A stretch of DNA of 64,000 bases, from assembly GCA_030765065.1 (NCBI GenBank), contig CM060985.1, positions 5,394,001 through 5,458,000 of the forward strand, read 5' to 3'. The position numbers and the translations under genes were made by a program. Below are positions 49,301-60,208 of the stretch, one piece after another (position 1 is the stretch's first letter; the number at the start of each line of letters is the position of its first letter). Source of the stretch: Deroplatys truncata. Lineage: Eukaryota > Arthropoda > Insecta > Mantodea > Mantidae. The notes beneath the pieces were generated by a model. The model searched no databases. It was not told the DNA's origin and saw only the letters and a program-made list of their open reading frames with translations.

Positions 49301-52300
49301 TTATGGCCTTCAGTAAAGTAGCTTCAGGTTCAGAAATGGCTATTGTATTGTGATGACCTCAGCAAGTAAATACTTGATGGCTTGCAGTAAAGTAGCATCA
49401 GGTTCAGAACTGGCTATTGTATTCTGATGACTTCAGCAAGTAAATACTTGATGGCTTGGAGTGAAGTAGCATTAGGTTCAGAACTGGCTATTGTATTGTA
49501 ATGACTTCAGCAAGTAAATACTTGATGGCACGGAATGAAGTAGCATCAGGTTGAGAACTGGCTATTGTATTGCGATGGCTTTAGCAAGTAAATACTTGAA
49601 GGTATTATGGCCTGGAGTAAAATAGCATCAGGTTTAGAACTGGCTATTGTATTGTGATGACTTCAGCAAGTAAATACTTGAAGGCATTATGGCTTGGAGT
49701 AAAGTAGCATCAGGTTCAAAACTGGCTATTGTATTGTGATGACTTCAGCAAGTAAATACTTGATAGCTTGGGGTAAATTAGCATCAGGTTTAGAACTGGC
49801 TATTGTATTGTGATGACTTCAGCAAGTAAATGCTTGAAGGCATTATCGCCTGGAGTAAAATAGCATCAGGTTCAGAACTGGCTATTGTATGGTGATGACT
49901 TCAGCAAGTAAATACTTGATAGCTTGGAGTAAGGTAGCATCAGTTCAGAACTGGCTATTGTATTGTGATGACTTCAGCAGGTAAATACTTGATAGCTTGG
50001 AGTAAAGTAGCATCAGGTTCAGAACTGGCTATTGTATTGTGATGACTTCAGCAAGTAAATACTTGATGGCTTGGAGTAAAGCAGCATCAGGTTCAGAACT
50101 GGCTATTGTATTGCGATGACTTCAGCAAGTAAATACTTGATGGCTTGGAGTGAAGTAGCATCAGGTTTAGAACTGGCTATTGTATTGTGATGACTTCAGC
50201 AAGTAAATACTTGAGGGTATTATAGCCTGGAGTAAAATAGCATCAGGTTCATAACTGACTATTGCATTGTGATGACTTCAGCAAGTAAATACTTGATGGC
50301 TTGGAGTGAAGTAGCATCAGGTTTATAACTGGCTATTGTATTGCGATGACTTCAGCAAGTAAATACTTGATGGCTTGGAGTAAAATAGCATCAGGTTTAT
50401 AACTGGCTATTGTATTGCGATGACTTCAGCAAGTAAATACTTGAGGGTATTATAGCCTGGAGTAAAATAGCATCAGGTTTAGAACTGGCTATTGTATTGT
50501 GATGACTTCAGCAAGTAAATACTTGATGGCTTGGAGTAAAGTAGCATCAGGTTGAGAACTGGCTATTGTATTGTGATGACTTCAGCAAGTAAATACTTGA
50601 TGGCTTGGAGTAAAGTAGCATCAGGTTCAGAACTGGCTATTGTATTGTGATGACTTCAGCAAGTAAATACTTGGGGGCATTATGGCCTTGAGTAAAGTAG
50701 CATCAGGTTCAGAACTGGCTATTGTATTGTGATGACTTCAGCAAGTAAATACTTGATGGCTTGGAGTAAAGCAGCATCAGGTTCAGAACTGGCTATTGTA
50801 TTGCGATGACTTCAGCAAGTAAATACTTGATGGCTTGGAGTGAAGTAGCATCAGGTTTAGAACTGGCTATTGTATTGTGATGACTTCAGCAAGTAAATAC
50901 TTGAGGGTATTATAGCCTGGAGTAAAATAGCAACGGGTTCATAACTGACTATTGTATTGTGATGACTTCAGCAAGTAAATACTTGATGGCTTGGAGTGAA
51001 GTAGCATCAGGTTTATAACCGGCTATTCTATTGCGATGACTTCAGCAAGTAAATACTTGATGGCTTGGAGTAAAATAGCATCAGGTTTATAACTGGCTAT
51101 TGTATTGCGATGACTTCAGCAAGTAAATACTTGAGGGTATTATAGCCTTGAGTAAAATAGCATCAGGTTTAGAACTGGCTATTGTATTGTGATGACTTCA
51201 GCAAGTAAATACTTGATGGCTTGGAGTAAAGTAGCATCAGGTTGAGAACTGGCTATTGTATTGTGATGACTTCAGCAAGTAAATACTTGATGGCTTGGAG
51301 TAAAGTAGCATCAGGTTCAGAACTGGCTATTGTATTGTGATGACTTCAGCAAGTAAATACTTGATGGCTTGGAGTAAAGTAGCATCAGGATCAGAACTGG
51401 CTATTGTATTGCGATGACTTCCGCAAGTAAATACTTGAGGATATTATGGCTTGTAGTAAAGTAGCATCAGGTTCAGAACTGGCTATTGTATTGTGATGAC
51501 TTCAGCAAGTAAATACTTGGGGGCATTATGGCCTTGAGTAAAGTAGCATCAGGTTCAGAAATGGCTATTGTATTGTGATGACTTCAGCAAGTAAATACTT
51601 GATGGCTTGGAGTAAAGTAGCATCAGGATCAGAACTGGCTATTGTATTGCGATGACTTCAGCAAGTAAATACTTGAGGATATTATGGCTTGGAGTAAAGT
51701 AGCATCAGGTTCAGAACTGGCTATTGTATTGTGATGACTTCAGCAAGCAAATACTTGAAGGCATTATGGCCTGGAGTAAAGTAGCATCAGGTTCAGAACT
51801 GGCTATTGTATTGTGATGACTTCAGCAAGTAAATACTTGAAGGTATTATGGCCTTCAGTAAAGTAGCTTCAGGTTCAGAAATGGCTATTGTATTGTGATG
51901 ACCTCAGCAAGTAAATACTTGATGGCTTGCAGTAAAGTAGCATCAGGTTCAGAACTGGCTATTGTATTCTGATGACTTCAGCAAGTAAATACTTGATGGC
52001 TTGGAGTGAAGTAGCATTAGGTTCAGAACTGGCTATTGTATTGTAATGACTTCAGCAAGTAAATACTTGATGGCACGGAATGAAGTAGCATCAGGTTGAG
52101 AACTGGCTATTGTATTGCGATGGCTTCAGCAAGTAAATACTTGAAGGTATTATGGCCTGGAGTAAAATAGCATCAGGTTTAGAACTGGCTATTGTATTGT
52201 GATGACTTCAGCAAGTAAATACTTCAAGGCATTATGGCTTGGAGTAAAGTAGCATCAGTTTCAAAACTGGCTATTGTATTGTGATGACTTCAGCAAGTAA

Positions 52301-54470
52301 ATACTTGATAGCTTGGAGTAAATTAGCATCAGGTTTAGAACTGGCTATTGTATTGTGATGACTTCAGCAAGTAAATGCTTGAAGGCATTATCGCCTGGAG
52401 TAAAATAGCATCAGGTTCAGAACTGGCTATTGTATGGTGATGACTTCAGCAAGTAAATACTTGATAGCTTGGAGTAAGGTAGCATCAGTTCAGAACTGGC
52501 TATTGTATTGTGATGACTTCAGCAGGTAAATACTTGATAGCTTGGAGTAAAGTAGCATCAGGTTCAGAACTGGCTATTGTATTGTGATGACTTCAGCAAG
52601 TAAATACTTGATAGCTTGGAGTAAAGTAGCATCAGGTTTAGAACTGGTTATTGTATTGAGATGACTTCAGCAAGTAAATACTTGGGAGCCTTATGGCCTG
52701 GAGTAAAATAGCATCAGGTTCAGAACTGGCTATTGTATTGCGATGACTTCAGCAAGTAAATACTTGATGGCCTGGAGTAAAGTAGTATCAGGTTCAGAAC
52801 TGGCTATTGTATTGCGATGACTTCAGCAAGTAAATACTTGAAGGTATTATGGCCTGGAGTAAAATAGCATCAGGTTTAGAATTGGCTATTGTAGTGCGAT
52901 GACTTCAGCAAGTAAATACTTGAAGGTATTATGGCCTGGAGTAAAATAGCATCAGGTTTAGAACTTGCTATTGTAATGTTATGACTTCAGCAAGTAAATG
53001 CTTGAAGGCATTATGGCCTGGAGGAAAATAGCATCAGGTTCAGAACTGGCTATTGTATTGTGATGACTTCAGCAAGTAAATACTTGAAGGCATTATGGCC
53101 TGGAGTAAAATAGCACCAGGTTCAGAACTGGCTATTGTATTGTGATGACTTCAGCAAGTAAATACTTGATGGCCTGGAGTAAAGTAGCTTTAGGTTCAGA
53201 ACTGGCTATTGTAGTGTGATGACTTCAGCAAGCAAATACTTGAAGGTATTATGGCCTGGAGTAAAATAGCATCAGGTTCAGAACTGGCTATTGTATTGCG
53301 ATGACTTCAGCAAGCAAATACTTGAGGGTATTATGGCCTGGAGTAAAATAGCATCAGGTTTAGAACTTGCTATTGTAATGTGATGACTTCAGCAAGTAAA
53401 TGCTTGAAGGCATTATGGCCTGGAGTAAAATAGCATCTGGTTCAGAACTGGCTATTGTATTGTGATGACTTCAGCAAGTAAATACTTGATGGCCTGGAGT
53501 AAAGTAGCATCAGGTTCTGAACTGGCTATTGTATTACGATGACTTCAGCAAGTAAATACTTGAAGGTATTATGGCCTGGAGTAAAATAGCATCAGGTTTA
53601 GAACTGGCTATTGTATTGCGATGACTTCATCAAGTAAATACTTGAAGGTATTATGGCCTGGAGTAAAATAGCATCAGGTTCAGAACTGGCTATTGTATTG
53701 CGATGACTTCAGCAAGCAAATACTTGAGGGTATTATGGCCTGGAGTAAAATAGCATCAGGTTTAGAACTGGCTATTGTATTGCGATGACTTCAGCAAGTA
53801 AATACTTGAAGGTATTATGGCCTGGAGTAAAATAGCATCAGGTTTAGAACTGGCTATTGTATTGCGATGACTTCAACAAGTAAATACTTGAAGGTATTAT
53901 GGCCTGGAGTAAAATAGCATCAGGTTCAGAACTGGCTATTGTATCGTGATGACTTCAGCAAGAAAATTCTTGAAGGTATTATGGCCTGGAGTAAAATAGC
54001 ATCAGGTTCAGAACTGGCTATTGTATTGCGATGACTTCAGCAAGCAATTACTTGAAGGTATTATGGCCTGGAGTAAAATAGCATCAGGTTCAGAACTGGC
54101 TATTGTATTGTGATGACTTCAGCAAGAAAATACTTGAAGGTATTATGGCCTGGAGTAAAATAGCATCAGGTTCAGAACTGGCTATTGTATTGTGATGACT
54201 TCAGCAAGCAAATACTTGAAGGTATTATGGCCTGGAGTAAAATAGCATCAGGTTCAGAACTGGCTATTGTATCGTGATGACTTCAGCAAGAAAATTCTTG
54301 AAGGTATTATGGCCTGGAGTAAAATAGCATCATGTTCAGAACTGGCTATTGTATTGCGATGACTTCAGCAAGCAAATACTTAAGGGTATTATGGCCTGGA
54401 GTAAAATAGCACCTGGTTTAGTACTGGCTATTGTATTGTGATGACTTCAGCAAGAAAATACTTGAAGGCC
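46376..54470 (+). repeat. 74/82-bp satellite array (about 105 units)
   Basis: The unit contains GGAGTAAAGTAGCATCAGG, TTCAGAACTGGCTATTGTAT and TGATGACTTCAGCAAG, then TAAATACTTGA. Two length classes alternate. The 74-bp class joins with TTGATGGCTTGG. The 82-bp class joins with TTGAAGGTATTATGGCCTGG, an 8-bp difference. The 74-bp class is common from 46.7 to 52.8 kb, while from about 52.8 kb to the right end nearly all units are 82 bp. All units share orientation. Every frame has stops, so no long open frame exists across 8 kb. Each unit carries the dyad CAAGTAAATACTTG (6-bp arms, AA spacer). The array ends abruptly at GGCCGGACTTCGCG. Confidence 0.97.
49110..52560 (+). repeat. 2.5-kb block duplication within the 74/82-bp array
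   Basis: The private variant GGCACGGAATGAAG occurs at about 49,527 and 52,072, an offset of 2,545 bp. It is embedded in a shared series of other rare units: TGACCTCAGCAAG, TTGCAGTAAAG, GCATTAGGTTC, TATGGTGATGAC, CATCAGTTCAG and CAGCAGGTAAAT. A shorter recurring block marked by TACTTGGGGGCATTATGG followed by CCTTGAG appears at 47,671, 48,279, 48,969, 50,668 and 51,514. The spacings are 608, 690, 1,699 and 846 bp. Confidence 0.85.
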
Positions 54471-55484
54471 GGACTTCGCGTTTTAAATTAGGAACAAGTA
54501 TAAATGCATGCGTGTTTCTAGTCAATCTGCATGCCATAAGGAGGTAATTGCGATGACCTTCATAACAGGCTTAGCAGTGCGTAAAACACATAATTATACA
54601 CGCTATAGCTGAATTAAAAAAAGACTCCATTCTTGTTTTCCGTTCTTTTAATTTCAGAATCTATAGTAGCAATTTGCAGCTTACTGGTTTCGGATGACAT
54701 CAAATTACAAGTCTTGCCCCCAGGGGACGGGTTGGATGGGGTTTGCTTTTGAATGCCATGAATAGCCTACAATTTTCACTTGTACCTAAAATGCAGGCGC
54801 TCACATTGGTTAATTGGTGAAAATATATTCATAAGGGAGAGAAAATATGAGTAAGGGTAGTTTTGTTTTTCTGAAGGTGTAAGGAACCGTATAATTTTCA
54901 TAAAATACAGAAATGTGCGCCCTGTTAAAAATAAAAGGATCAGGGTAGTTTTTGCATGTTAAAGATAACGTATTATTTCTGCAGGCTCCTACGTTGAAAA
55001 CATGATGGGGGTAACTTTTCATAGTTGTAATGTAGCCTGTAATGTCCGTCTGGTCACATAGTACAAGGGATGGTTTTGTAACTTCTAGGGCATCTTATTT
55101 TTGTAAACGTCAAGTTGATGGGACGCTTAGAGGGAAACTTGGTGATATCAACATTACCCTTCTCTGTGTCATGTTCACAGTAAAGTACCAGAGATACTCT
55201 CATATTCAACGAAACCGGCTGACATGAATATGAAAACGCCCATAATCACACATTTTAAAATTCTTTTAAATGCTTTATAGCCTTTGACCGTCGAAATGAA
55301 CACCTTTTAGGTGATGAAACCATTATCAAAATCGGTTGAGAAATTTCCCTACACAATCACCATATTAGCCAGTATCACGGTTTTTAAATTCCTTTTTCAA
55401 CCCCTGGTTATAAATGCAGAAATACTCGGTTTCCGTATTTATGTGCCATCTGTCGGTGGTACGTGAAAACTGCAAGAGCGAAAA
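54471..55484. other. AT-rich spacer between satellite and transposon
   Basis: Open frames of 60-70 codons on both strands (54,810-55,022, 55,042-55,227) show no domain. The right part contains GACCGTCGAAATGAACACC and ATCAAAATCGGTTGAGAAAT, a phrase typical of anonymous insect repeats in my recollection, so a further decayed dispersed element may be present. Nothing firmer can be said. Confidence 0.45.
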
Positions 55485-55486
55485 TA

Positions 55487-55515
55487 CACTATGTGATCAA
55501 AAGTATCCGGACACC
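55487..55515 (+). repeat. Left terminal inverted repeat of the Tc1-like element
   Basis: Preceded by TA and beginning CACTATGTGATC; ends at GGACACC. Pairs with 56,652-56,680 with one mismatch. Confidence 0.93.
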
Positions 55516-55604
55516 CCACATCTTAGGTGCATTGTGCTGCCACCTACTGCCTGGTACTCATTATCCGCGACCTCAGTAGTCATTAGACATCGTGAAACAG
55601 AAGA

Positions 55605-56598
55605 ATGATACGCTCCGTGGAACTCACGGACTTCGAACGTGGTCAGGTGATTGGGTGTCACTTGTGTTAGAAGTCTGTACACACCTAAACATCCCTAGGT
55701 CCACTGTTTCTGATGTGATAGTGAAGTGGAAACGTGAAGGGACATGCACAGCACAAAAGCGTACAGGCCGACCTCGTCTGTTACTGACAGAGACCGCCGA
55801 CATTTGAAAGAGTAATAGGCAGACATCTATCCAGACCATCACACATGAATTCCAAACTGCATCAGGATCCACTCACTGACAGTTAGGCGTGAGGTGAGAA
55901 ACCTTGGATTCCATGGTCGAGCGGCTGCTCATAAGCCACACATCACGCAGGAAAATACCAAACGACGCCTCGCTTGGTGTAAGGAGCGTCAACATTACAC
56001 GATTGAACAGTGGCAAAACGTTGTGTGGAGTGACGAATCACGGTACACAATGTGGCGATCCGATGGCAGGGTGTGGGTATGGCGAATGCCCGGTGAACGT
56101 CATCTGCCAGCCTGTGTAGTGCCAACAGTGAAATTCGGAGGTGGTAGTGTTATGGTGTGCTCATGTTTTTCCTGGAGGGGGCTTGCACCCTTTGTTGTTT
56201 TTCGTGGCACGATCACAGCGCAGACCTACATTGATATTTTAAGCACCTTCTTGCTTCCCACTGTTGAAGCAATTCGGGGATGGCGATTGCATCTTTCAAC
56301 ACGATCGAGCACCTGTTCATACTACACGGGCTGTGGCGGAGTGGTTACGCGACAATAACATCCCTGTAACGGACTGGCCTGCACATAGTCCTGACTTGCA
56401 TCCTATAGAACACCTTTGGGATGTTAATGCCGACTTCGTGCCAGGCCTCACCGACCTACATCGATACCTCTCCTCAATTCCGCACTCCGTGTAGAATGGG
56501 CTGCCATTCCCCAAGAAACCTTCCAGCACCTGATAGAAAGTATACTTGCGAGAGTGAACGCTGTCATCAAGGCTAAGGGTTGGCCAACACCATATTGA
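55605..56598 (+). pseudogene. Tc1-like DD34E transposase pseudogene
   Basis: Tc1 transposases bind the terminal repeats and cut and paste the element into TA sites. The reading starts at ATG 55,605 (MIRSVELTDFERGQVIG), then breaks. A helix-turn-helix and GRPR-type linker (GRPRLL) follow in another frame to about 55,803. From 55,894 the frame contains NLGFHGRAAAHKPHI and the first catalytic Asp in VVWSDESRY (codon 56,032). A frameshift near 56,265 moves the rest to another frame, which carries the second Asp in FQHDRAPVHTT (56,303) and the Glu in HSPDLHPIEHLWD (56,408). These have 34 residues between them. The natural end is the TGA at 56,596. All three catalytic residues survive, but several frame breaks and stops mean no functional enzyme. 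Confidence 0.92.
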
Positions 56599-56651
56599 CT
56601 TCCAGCATTACCGATGGAGGGAACCACTAACTAGTACGTCATTTTCAGCCA

Positions 56652-56680
56652 GGTGTCCGGATACTTTTGATCACGTAGTG
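56652..56680 (-). repeat. Right terminal inverted repeat of the Tc1-like element
   Basis: Plus-strand GGTGTCCGGATACTTTTGAT, then CACGTAGTG, followed by TA. It is the reverse complement of the left end except for one base. Confidence 0.93.
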
Positions 56681-56896
56681 TAGATTCCCCCAAGCGTACA
56701 TGTGATGTGATGCGTTTAAGAAAGACAGGAATATGTTTTGGATGAACGAGACTCTCTGTGCTTCATTGAGAAACTGTTGTGTTGTACTTGAGGTTCTTGT
56801 AGACGGCAGTTGATGACCACAAAACAAACACTTGCTGCTGTAATTTTTTGAGCAGAGAACGGATGTTGGAAATTGTTCAGCTGTTTGTTTTCAATC

Positions 56897-57765
56897 CCGC
56901 CCCGTAACCCACGTATACAGTAGGTACGGAAGGTATTGCATTTCACCCAGAAATTCACCGAAAATACATGTTTTGAGACGCCTTATATCCAAACAAAGCA
57001 TTTTAGAAAATAAAAAAAAACCGCGTGTGTATGTGAACCGCATAACTCAAAAACGACAATTCGGATAAACATCAAACTTGGTATTTATGTTCAATATGTT
57101 CCAAAGATGCAACACGAAGATTTTCAAGAAAATTCCCCCACCCCAGACTACCTTTTATATGAAAAATTTTGCCAGAGGTTTTATTTTCTAAAAAAAAGTG
57201 ACACTATTTTGATTAAAATACCATATGTTAAAGATATTTGCACGACAAATAAAATGTATATCTTGAATTTCCTGGGAATAGCCTATGAATCCTTTTCATT
57301 CGAAAGCAATTTTTGTACATTTTGTATAATCTTGTATAATTGGTAAACGTTAAGCGATAAACGAAAACATACGACACAAAAATGTAGATCTCTTTAAAAC
57401 ACGCAATGTGTTTCAATTAAAGCTTTTATTTTTGGCAACAGCCATTTCCGAGATATTCGTTATTAATGGTTCGAATTGTTCAATACTCTCATTCTTTTAA
57501 AGTTCTGTCGATTTTTAGTTGTTTGTCGCGATGTAGTGGAAAGGACGTAGAATTTTAAGCCAGCATATAGCGTCCAGTTAAACATTTGACTATCGCTATT
57601 CCCTTTGTATCTGTAACGAAATGTGTAATGTTTTTGCAAAGGTTTATCTCGATTAAAATGAAGTAGATAGGAAAACAAAAGATGTTCGTAATAATAGTTT
57701 GTATAGCCATAATAAGTTATAGAGGGTATAAAAAGTCATGTAAATGTAACATCAGATATTTTGAT
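56897..57765 (+). repeat. Dispersed repeat DR, copy 5
   Basis: This is one of the most complete uninterrupted copies. It starts near ACGTATACAGTAGGTACGG and runs through ACATGTTTTGAGACG, CCAAACAAAGCATTTTAG, ACCGCATAACTCAAAAACG, AAACATCAAACTTGG, TAATTGGTAAACGTTAAGCG, GCCATTTCCGAGATATTCG and TTATCTCGATTAAAATGAAG, to AAAAAGTCATGTAAATGTAA. Length is about 0.85 kb. Open frames on either strand (for example 57,463-57,678 minus, 57,107-57,346 plus) are shadows of the repeat. I know no protein family for it. Confidence 0.82.
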
Positions 57766-58261
57766 TATTAAATGTTGACTTGTCAGATCACAGAAATGGG
57801 TTATCAAGATTTGCTGACTGTTTCATTATAAAGATGTGAGATTTCTAAATTAAATATAAAAAATAGTTTCTCACAGATAGGTGATATAACAGTTACAAAT
57901 TGTGAAGACAAAGTGATGGACACTTGAACAAGCGACGGACGGATGTGATAAATTGCCTACCAGTAACGGTGTATTACGTCACAGGGGAGAGCGGAATCTC
58001 GCAGTTTGATGAACCACGCACAGCTGTGTTATGTGTCAAGGTCGCCTTTGCCATCGAACTGGGGATTTCCATGTCTTTGTATTCCTTTTCTGGGTCACTC
58101 TCGGACAAACAACACTTGTTATACTTCCAGTTTCTCAACAAAATGTTAAATATTCCAAGTTTGAGAATCGGAAACATTCTCTGCCAACTTTTACTTCACC
58201 GTGAGAAGAGGAGGGAAAACACCTCTGACTATACGTAGCCAGTATTCCTCTCCAGTTTAGA
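57766..58261. other. Spacer between the second inverted DR pair
   Basis: A 104-codon plus-strand open frame (57,924-58,238) fills much of this spacer. It starts at an ordinary ATG, has no recognisable domain and is opposed by a 67-codon minus-strand frame. Local GC content is higher than in the DR arms, so this could be an internal remnant of a mobile element whose long inverted arms are the two DR copies. A chance open frame is equally possible. Confidence 0.3.
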
Positions 58262-58435
58262 AAATATCATGCGATACATTCACATTACCTTCTCTACCCA
58301 CCATTGTTTATTTTCATACAGGTTCAAATCATTCCAGATAGACGTTTACAGAAACAGCTACATTACACATTTCATTGTAGATACAAAGAGAACAGCGATA
58401 GTCAAATGTTTAACAACTGGACGTTACAAACCGAC

Positions 58436-59248
58436 GCCGTCCTATGGCTTCGGGTCTCCGAAGAACTCCGAATGGTTATGATGCGCAGTTCCTCCGTCGG
58501 ACCCGTGGCGTTAATATTAATTTCAGTGAAGCTTTGTTCAACCATAATTTGACCCTCATAGGAAGATATGCGTAGGATTATTTACTTGTGTCAATTGTTA
58601 GTGCAATAGTCTAATGTGAGCGAACAATTGCACTTATAGTACCTGAGGAAACTGACTGTTTAGCTCAAGTAATGGATGTACCTCTATACATTCAGTTTTC
58701 AGTCTAAAAGTTTGAGAACTGAAATCAAAACTAAAAATATAAAGACACATTGCTCTTATTCGCAAGAGTTGATGCAGCAAAGCTCTCCTCTTTTTGGTCG
58801 AATGGAGCCTTCTCTGCGGCACAGTTCTTCTGTCTTTGATTTGGCGCGAGTACTTGTTCATTTTGGTTGCGAACTGTGCAAGAGAGAGAGAGAGTTGTGA
58901 ATAACTATTATCAGACAAACAGCAAAATGATGAGTTTAGAGGGGAAGCCTTATTTTACTCTCCTCAGGTATTGCAAGTGTAATTTATTCGCTAAAATTAG
59001 ACTATTTACAAAACTAAAGTTATTGCCGCCTCTCTCTCTCCCTCTCTCTCTCTCTCTTGCAACAAGTAAATAAAACTACGCATATCTTCCTATGGACTTC
59101 AAATTATGGATGTATATTCAGTTGCAGCCCTTATAAGTTTGAGACATACAGTTTACTGAGATTAATATTAACGATACGGGCCCGATGGACGAAGCAAGTT
59201 GCATCGTAAGCATTCGGATTTCTTCGGAGACCCGAACCCTTAGGACGC
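58436..59248. mobile_element. Fold-back / MITE-like element with long inverted ends
   Basis: Left arm from GCCGTCCTATGG, TTCGGGTCTCCGAAGAA and CTCCGAATGG to CGTTAATATTAATTTCAGT is matched in reverse by the right arm (59,155-59,248: ATTAATATTAACG to GGAGACCCGAACCCTTAGG). The match is about 85% by eye over some 95 bp and continues more weakly (CATAGGAAGATATGCGTAG at 58,557 and its complement near 59,080). The interior of about 0.5 kb contains AG/CT-rich runs facing each other and no coding sequence. It sits inside DR copy 6. The target duplication is ambiguous because GGACG is present at the target and also at the end of the arm. Confidence 0.7.
59031..59059 (+). repeat. CT microsatellite
   Basis: An almost pure CT run inside the fold-back element. 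A shorter AG run lies at about 58,881-58,896, so the two can pair. Confidence 0.85.
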
Positions 59249-59725
59249 TATACGCTCATTTTAAAATTCCATGCTGTTTCCATGCAATCACGAGAAACAA
59301 TAGAAAATCTACAGGACTTTAAAATGATGGGTAAGTGATGAACAAATCGAACCATTAATAATGGATATCTCGGAATTGACTAATGCTACAAAAAAGTTAT
59401 TTGAAACAAACTGCGTGTTTTAAAGATGTGTTTGTGGTACGTTTTCGTCTATCATTTAAGGTTTGCCAGTTATACAGGATTTCCTTCCGAATGAAGAGGA
59501 CCTCACAAGCTAATCCCAGAAAATTGAAGATATCTATACATTTTATTTATCATGAACTATCTTTAATATACAGCATTTTAATCAAAATCGTTATTCATTT
59601 TTTGAAAATCAAAAAAGCCGAAGAATGTTCCATGTAAAGGGTAGTTTGGGGCGCTGGGGATTATTCTGAAAATCTTTGCAAGGCACTGAACTTAAATAAC
59701 CAAAGTTTGGTAGTTCGTTTTTTAG

Positions 59726-60153
59726 TTCTCGTGCTCTTTACAGACACGCATGGACATTTTATAAACATTAGGGATGGGACACTCGGCGGTATCGAAGTAT
59801 GTTCATATGAACCTTCGACACTTTATTGGATGTTGTTCCGTTTAGCAATGAAAGGAGTTGAGACTGCGTTTCAATGCAACATTCCATAGATTAATGAAAA
59901 CATTCAGTTGCGAATTAAGCTGCATGTTTCTGCAATAGCTGACTCACTATCAGCCATTGACCAAAATCTGTGAATGCAGCAGAAATAAATCAGAACTTAA
60001 GACGTGAGATAACACAGGGCATGTTCTTTCCTTCCATCTGTTAGTTTGTGTTTACACAAGTCAAACGCGTATACCGTAGACTGATTTCCATAACATGGGT
60101 TGAAAATACTTTAAAACAAGGTTCTGAGCACAAAATATATGCGAAGCAAAGAA

Positions 60154-60208
<55 letters not shown>

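Larger units (their letters stand above)
55487..56680 (+). mobile_element. Tc1-clade DNA transposon (full length, decayed)
   Basis: The element is 1,194 bp between TA dinucleotides (55,485-55,486 and 56,681-56,682), the target duplication of the Tc1/mariner superfamily. The terminal inverted repeats are about 29 bp. The left begins CACTATGTGATCAAAAG and the right, read inward, CACTACGTGATCAAAAG. Both continue to TATCCGGACACC, with a single T/C difference. Element length, terminal repeat length and the DD34E catalytic spacing all fit a standard Tc1-like element. It was inserted as a whole and has since decayed by point changes and small indels. Confidence 0.95.
58262..59725 (-). repeat. Dispersed repeat DR, copy 6 (reverse), split by a fold-back element
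   Basis: The inner part (58,262-58,435: GCGATACATTCACATTACC, AACAGCGATAGTCAAATG, TTTAACAACTGGACG) and the outer part (59,249-59,725: TTTTAAAATTCCATGCTGTT, AATAATGGATATCTCGGAAT, TTCCGAATGAAGAGGAC) are consecutive in the intact reverse copy at 40,990-41,815. The join in that copy is TTTAACAACTGGACGCTATA. The missing outer end near 59,700 is truncated. This copy is head-to-head with copy 5. Confidence 0.78.

Noticed and set aside
55605-56598. An active Tc1 transposase
   Set aside because: At least one clear frameshift near 56,265, a break soon after the start, and internal stops between the DNA-binding and catalytic parts rule out an intact product.
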